Origin: an uncultured Saprospiraceae bacterium
GTDB lineage: Bacteria; Bacteroidota; Bacteroidia; Chitinophagales; Saprospiraceae
Assembly (NCBI GenBank): GCA_938016265.1
Contig: CALLWB010000025.1
Coordinates: 44,228 to 108,227 of the forward strand
DNA length: 64,000 nt
Direction: 5' to 3'
A program made the position numbers and the translations under genes. Positions 62,001-64,000 of the stretch are shown one piece after another. A model generated the notes under the pieces. That model saw only the letters and a program-made list of their open reading frames with translations, did not search any database and was not told the DNA's origin. Each line of letters begins with the position of its first letter. Position 1 is the first letter of the stretch.

Positions 62001-64000
62001 TACTTATGAAGTATGTGATGCTGATATGCCTACATCCTGCGATGAAGCAACTGTTACAGTTGTTGTTGAGCCAGTTAATGATCCACCAACTGCTATTGAT
62101 GATTTCAATAACACATTAGTAGATACACCAGTAAGTGGCCAGGTTTTGACGAATGATGAAGATCCAGAAGGAGACGGACTTATCGTTAACACTACTCCTG
62201 TAACAGACCCAATGTTTGGTACAGTTGTTCTTAATTCTGATGGAACTTATACATATACTCCAAATCTTGGTTCTGATGAAGACGATACTTTTGTATATGA
62301 AATATGTGATGCTTCAGGAGATTGTGATGAAGCAACAGTTTATATTTCAATAATTAATACTGAAGATCCTGGTAATAATCCTCCAATAGCTAACCCAGAT
62401 CCAACAGAGACTCTTGTAGATACTCCTGTTGATGGTGACTTGATCGCAAATGATCTAGAGCCTGATGGTGATGGCCTAATCGTTGGAACTACTCCAGTTG
62501 AAGATCCAATGAATGGAACTGTAGTGATTAATCCTGATGGAACATTCACTTATACTCCAGATCCCGGTTTTGTTGGTGAGGATGAATTCACTTACATAGT
62601 TTGTGATGACCAAGTTCCTCAATTATGTGATGAAGCAGTTGCTACGGTAACTATTCACCCTGATGAACCAGGTAACGACCCACCATTCGCTGGTGACGAT
62701 GCAGAAATTACTCCTGAAGATACACCAGTTGATGGTGACTTATTCCCTAACGATAGCGATCCTAACGGCGATGACATCAATGTTAATTCTACTCCAGTAG
62801 AAGATCCTGTGAACGGAACAGTAGTAATCAATCCTGACGGAACATTTACTTATACACCAGATCCAGGCTTTACTGGTCCAGATCAGTTCTTGTACGAGAT
62901 TTGTGATGCAGTAGTACCAGCACTTTGTGATACAGCTACTGTTTATCTTACAGTAACTCCTGTTAATGATCCACCAGTGGCTGAAGATGACGATGAAACT
63001 ACACCAGAAGATACTCCTGTAACTATTATGGTTGCAACGAATGATTCTGATGAAGATGGCATGGTTGACCCAACTTCTGTAACAGTAACTACACCTCCAA
63101 TGAATGGAACAACAGCTGTTGATCCTGCAACTGGTGATATTACTTATACTCCAGATCCTGATTTCAATGGCACTGATACTTTTGCTTATGAAATCTGTGA
63201 TGACGGAATGCCAGTACTTTGTGATGAAGCTGTTGTTACTGTAATTGTTGATCCAGTAAATGATCCAATGGTTGCAGAAGATGACATGGACACTACGCCA
63301 GAGGAAACTCCAGTAACAGTGCCAGTTGTTGATAACGATTCTGATACAGATGGTAATATTGATCCTACAACAGTAACAGTAACTACTCCTCCTTCTGATG
63401 GAACAGCTACAGTTAATCCTGATGGAACAATTACTTATACACCGGATCCTGATTTCACTGGAACGGATACATTTGCTTATGAAGTATGTGACGATGGAAC
63501 TCCATTACCTGCTACTTGTGATGAGGCAGTTGTAACAATTGATGTTACACCAGTCAATGACCCACCTGTTGCTGAGGATGATATGGACACAACACCTGAG
63601 GATACTCCAGTAACTGTACCTACTACTCCAAACGATTCGGATTCTGATGGAAACATTGATCCTACAACAGTAACAGTAACTACACCACCAATGAATGGTA
63701 CAGTAGTAATTGATCCTGTAACAGGAGATGCGACTTATACTCCAGATCCTGACTTTAATGGTGTTGACACCTTTGCATACGAAGTATGTGATGATGGAAC
63801 TCCGTTACCAGCTCAGTGTGATGAAGCAGTTGTAACAATTGATGTTACACCAGTTAATGATCCACCAGTAGCGGAGGATGATATGGACACCACACCAGAG
63901 GATACTCCGGTAACTGTTCCTACAACTCCAAATGATTCAGATTCAGATGGAAACATCGATCCTACAACAGTAACAGTAACTACACCACCAATGAATGGTA
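56071..64000 (+). CDS. Giant secreted cadherin-like repeat protein 2 (3' end beyond window)
   Basis: ATG at 56071 opens a frame that stays open to the right edge (2643 complete codons). Residues 1-24 (MKAFLRFLTLLVLLTGFSTQ, then TFAQ) are a signal peptide. Residues about 25-195 form a cohesin- or PapD-like N-terminal domain (YDVRFKINELNCVDSLLYID, NYRFSFNRDALANPQIVQE) that ends near LDNACDNVPP. From residue about 197 on, the protein is an unbroken array of cadherin-like repeats, mostly exactly 99 residues. Codon choice changes sharply between the N-terminal domain (CTC, CGG, GTG, GGG used) and the repeats (almost only A/T-ending codons). It is separated from giant gene 1 by a terminator. Probably a second surface adhesin; the C-terminus and any anchoring module are not visible. 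Confidence 0.88.
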   Translation, partial: MKAFLRFLTLLVLLTGFSTQTFAQTGQYDVRFKINELNCVDSLLYIDIEVRADEPGTEFNVSDQNYRFSFNRDALANPQIVQELTLSGFVSTASPATNSFYAPHTLTGSLDTVVSYNVELSGGDGYPANDVEYIKVGRIAFDILDFNSCVDLIWHTKDPVDFPPTFIGEKFNGVLYSADEGSYGDYKQCLDNACDNVPPVAVNDSGMTPENVPITLDIPANDSDSDGVIDPTTVTLVTTPPASQGTVTVDPVTGEITFTPAPGFNGPVDPFDYQICDNGTEIPSVHGDLNTDPQATPVPTDDDPVVAADPQCAIATVFITVESVNDPPTANPDSEVTDEDTPVAIDVVGNDSDPEDGTPLDPCNVTITTPPTNGTIAFGPAPTCVLTYTPNPDYNGMDTFIYEVCDSGGACVTALVDVTINPVNDPPVAVDDQDVTDENTPVVVDVVVNDSDLEDGSPLQPCNVTITTQPDNGTVVVGPPAACTVTYIPNNGYTGVDTFEYQVCDSGGACDNAVVTITIAEVNDPPVAADDAETTPEDTPVTVPVIGNDTDSDGNIDPATVTVTTPPANGTTTVNPDGSITYTPNPDFNGTDTFAYEVCDDGTPLPAQCDEAIVTITVDPVNDPPVATDDAETTDEDTPVVVPVVNDDSDVEDGTPLDPCNVTVVTAPTNGTVSFGPAPGCTMVYTPNPDFDGPTDTYVYQVCDSEGLCDTALVTITVNPVNDPPVVVDDTGMTPEDTPVVLPVTDNDSDTEDNPFPLDPCSLTVTTAPANGTITVGPAPTCELTYTPDPDFNGEDTFVYEVCDSGGLCDTALVTVTVGDVNDPPVAEDDAETTDEDTPVIIDAVANDSDVEDGTPLDPCAVTVTTAPDNGTVSFGPPPLCVMVYTPDPNFEGPEDTFVYEVCDSGGECDTALVTITINPVNDPPVATDDSQNTPEDTPVIIPVTDNDSDVEDVTIDPCSVTITSQPTNGTIAIGPAPDCEITYTPNPDYTGPDEFEYQICDTDGLCDTATVTIDVGDVNDPPVAEDDDATTDEDTPVVIDLAGNDSDTEDGALDPCNVSILTPPTSGTITFGPPPTCTPVYTPDPNTSGVDTFVYQVCDSGGECDSATGTITVNPVNDPPVAVDDTMPTDEDTPVVIPVDTNDSDVEDTLDPCDVTITTPPANGTITIGAAPGCELTYTPDPNFNGTDTFEYQICDSDGACDEAVVTVPVGDVNDPPVAEDDAETTDEDTPVVIDAVGNDSDPEDGSPLDPCSVTIVTPPANGTVTFGVPPNCIMVYTPDPDFAGPEDTFVYEVCDSDGLCDTALVTITVNPSNDPPVAEDDSETTPEDTPVTISVTPNDSDVDGNIDPTTVTVTTPPMNGTVTVNPDGTITYTPDPDFDGTDTFTYEVCDDGTPLPAQCDEATVTVTVDPVNDPPVAEDDDETTPEDTPVTIDVTPNDSDEDGNIDPATVTVTTPPTNGTATVNPDGTITYTPDPDFNGTDTFTYEVCDDGTPLPAQCDEATVTVTVDPVNDPPVAEDDTEDVAEDTPTVIDVVGNDSDTEDGSPLDPCSVTVTTPPVNGTVTIGAPPACELTYTPDPGYEGTDTFTYEVCDTGGLCDTADVTINVFNTNDPPVANDDDDTTPEDTPVTVPVTGNDSDPDGNLDPTTVTILTPPTDGTTTVDPTTGDVTYTPDPEFNGTDTFLYEVCDTDGVCDTAVVTILVDPVNDPPVAEDDSETTPEDTPVIVDVTPNDSDSDGNIDPTTVTVTDPPMNGTTTVNPDGTITYTPDPDFEGTDTFTYEVCDDGTPLPAECDEATVTVTVDPVNDPPVAEDDDATTPEDTPVTIDVTPNDSDEDGNIDPATVTVTTPPTNGTVTVNPDGTITYTPDPDFNGTDSFTYEVCDDGTPLPAECDEATVTVTVDPVNDPIVAEDDMETTPEDTPVTIPVTDNDSDPEDNIDPASVTVTDPPSDGTVTVNPDGTITYTPDPDFSGTDTFTYEVCDADMPTSCDEATVTVVVEPVNDPPTAIDDFNNTLVDTPVSGQVLTNDEDPEGDGLIVNTTPVTDPMFGTVVLNSDGTYTYTPNLGSDEDDTFVYEICDASGDCDEATVYISIINTEDPGNNPPIANPDPTETLVDTPVDGDLIANDLEPDGDGLIVGTTPVEDPMNGTVVINPDGTFTYTPDPGFVGEDEFTYIVCDDQVPQLCDEAVATVTIHPDEPGNDPPFAGDDAEITPEDTPVDGDLFPNDSDPNGDDINVNSTPVEDPVNGTVVINPDGTFTYTPDPGFTGPDQFLYEICDAVVPALCDTATVYLTVTPVNDPPVAEDDDETTPEDTPVTIMVATNDSDEDGMVDPTSVTVTTPPMNGTTAVDPATGDITYTPDPDFNGTDTFAYEICDDGMPVLCDEAVVTVIVDPVNDPMVAEDDMDTTPEETPVTVPVVDNDSDTDGNIDPTTVTVTTPPSDGTATVNPDGTITYTPDPDFTGTDTFAYEVCDDGTPLPATCDEAVVTIDVTPVNDPPVAEDDMDTTPEDTPVTVPTTPNDSDSDGNIDPTTVTVTTPPMNGTVVIDPVTGDATYTPDPDFNGVDTFAYEVCDDGTPLPAQCDEAVVTIDVTPVNDPPVAEDDMDTTPEDTPVTVPTTPNDSDSDGNIDPTTVTVTTPPMNG
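56659..64000 (+). repeat. Array of about 25 cadherin-like repeats, 297-bp period, three subtypes
   Basis: Units beginning at NDPPVA-type motifs lie near 56659, 57043, 57340, 57637, 57934, 58237, 58534, 58834, 59128, 59425, 59716, 60013, 60310, 60607, 60904, 61192, 61489, 61786, 62080, 62374, 62671, 62965, 63259, 63556 and 63856; many steps are exactly 297 bp. Subtype A has an extra cysteine pair (DPCxVTI...PxC) and ends VCDSGGxCD. Subtype B has VNPDGTITYTPDPDF and VCDDGTPLPAxCDEA. Subtype C (62080-62964) has NTTPVxDPxxGTVVxNxDGTxTYTP, like giant protein 1. Confidence 0.88.

Noticed and set aside
56743..62549. Many antisense open frames within the repeat genes
   Set aside because: They recur with the repeat period, are Ser/Thr/Val-rich mirror images of the sense repeats, and have no independent start signals.
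56659..64000. Regular 297-bp repeats as a CRISPR or satellite array
   Set aside because: The period is far too long for CRISPR, and the whole array is one open frame with clear cadherin-like protein repeats.

Overview
The window looks like chromosomal DNA from a marine-type Bacteroidota, most plausibly the Saprospiria (Lewinella/Haliscomenobacter relatives). The reasons are the AT-rich intergenic DNA, TAnnTTTG-type -7 promoter boxes, several MKK...C lipoproteins, the two-gene ECF sigma/anti-sigma layout, PKD/SdrD-B/cadherin-like giant surface proteins and a lipB-linked Bacteroidota-only small protein family. The species assignment is inference. No rRNA, tRNA, CRISPR array, insertion sequence or phage was seen.

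Region 1 (1-9.1 kb) is housekeeping: a plus-strand lipB-hypothetical-hypothetical-rluD operon, then minus-strand genes for a UbiA-family prenyltransferase, an M42 aminopeptidase, bioF and pyrE. Divergently transcribed from pyrE are a Nudix hydrolase, a zinc-ribbon protein and an AlkD-like DNA repair protein.

Region 2 (9.1-18.7 kb) is accessory. A 1452-residue DUF4157 protein has a central region typical of contractile-injection-system-linked toxins and a C-terminal domain with nucleotidyltransferase-like motifs. It is followed by a small acidic gene in the immunity position. A second, smaller protein (9118-9927) shares the charged N-terminal style and an SPPxL motif. Next come a Pnkp-like kinase-phosphatase without a ligase domain and a secreted alpha/beta hydrolase.

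Region 3 (18.8-39.9 kb) is mixed: a secreted FG-GAP/FN3/LamG protein with a distinctive C-terminal module, gpsA-purE, two methyltransferases, small lipoproteins, a MORN-repeat lipoprotein, bioB with a well-formed promoter, membrane proteins, a 1175-residue outer-membrane protein, an M20 dipeptidase and a short reading frame broken by one amber codon.

Region 4 (40.3-64 kb) is the most striking. An ECF sigma factor overlaps by 4 bp a 1763-residue protein that appears to fuse an anti-sigma-like N-terminus and one membrane span to a thioester-less alpha-2-macroglobulin-like periplasmic region. Downstream are two giant secreted repeat proteins in tandem. The first has 2785 residues and ends in the same C-terminal module as the FG-GAP protein. 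The second runs off the right edge after more than 2640 codons. Together they carry about 36 copies of a roughly 99-residue cadherin-like repeat.

A working picture, which is inference, is a surface-remodelling neighbourhood in which an envelope-sensing sigma/anti-sigma pair sits next to large adhesins that share an export or anchoring module.
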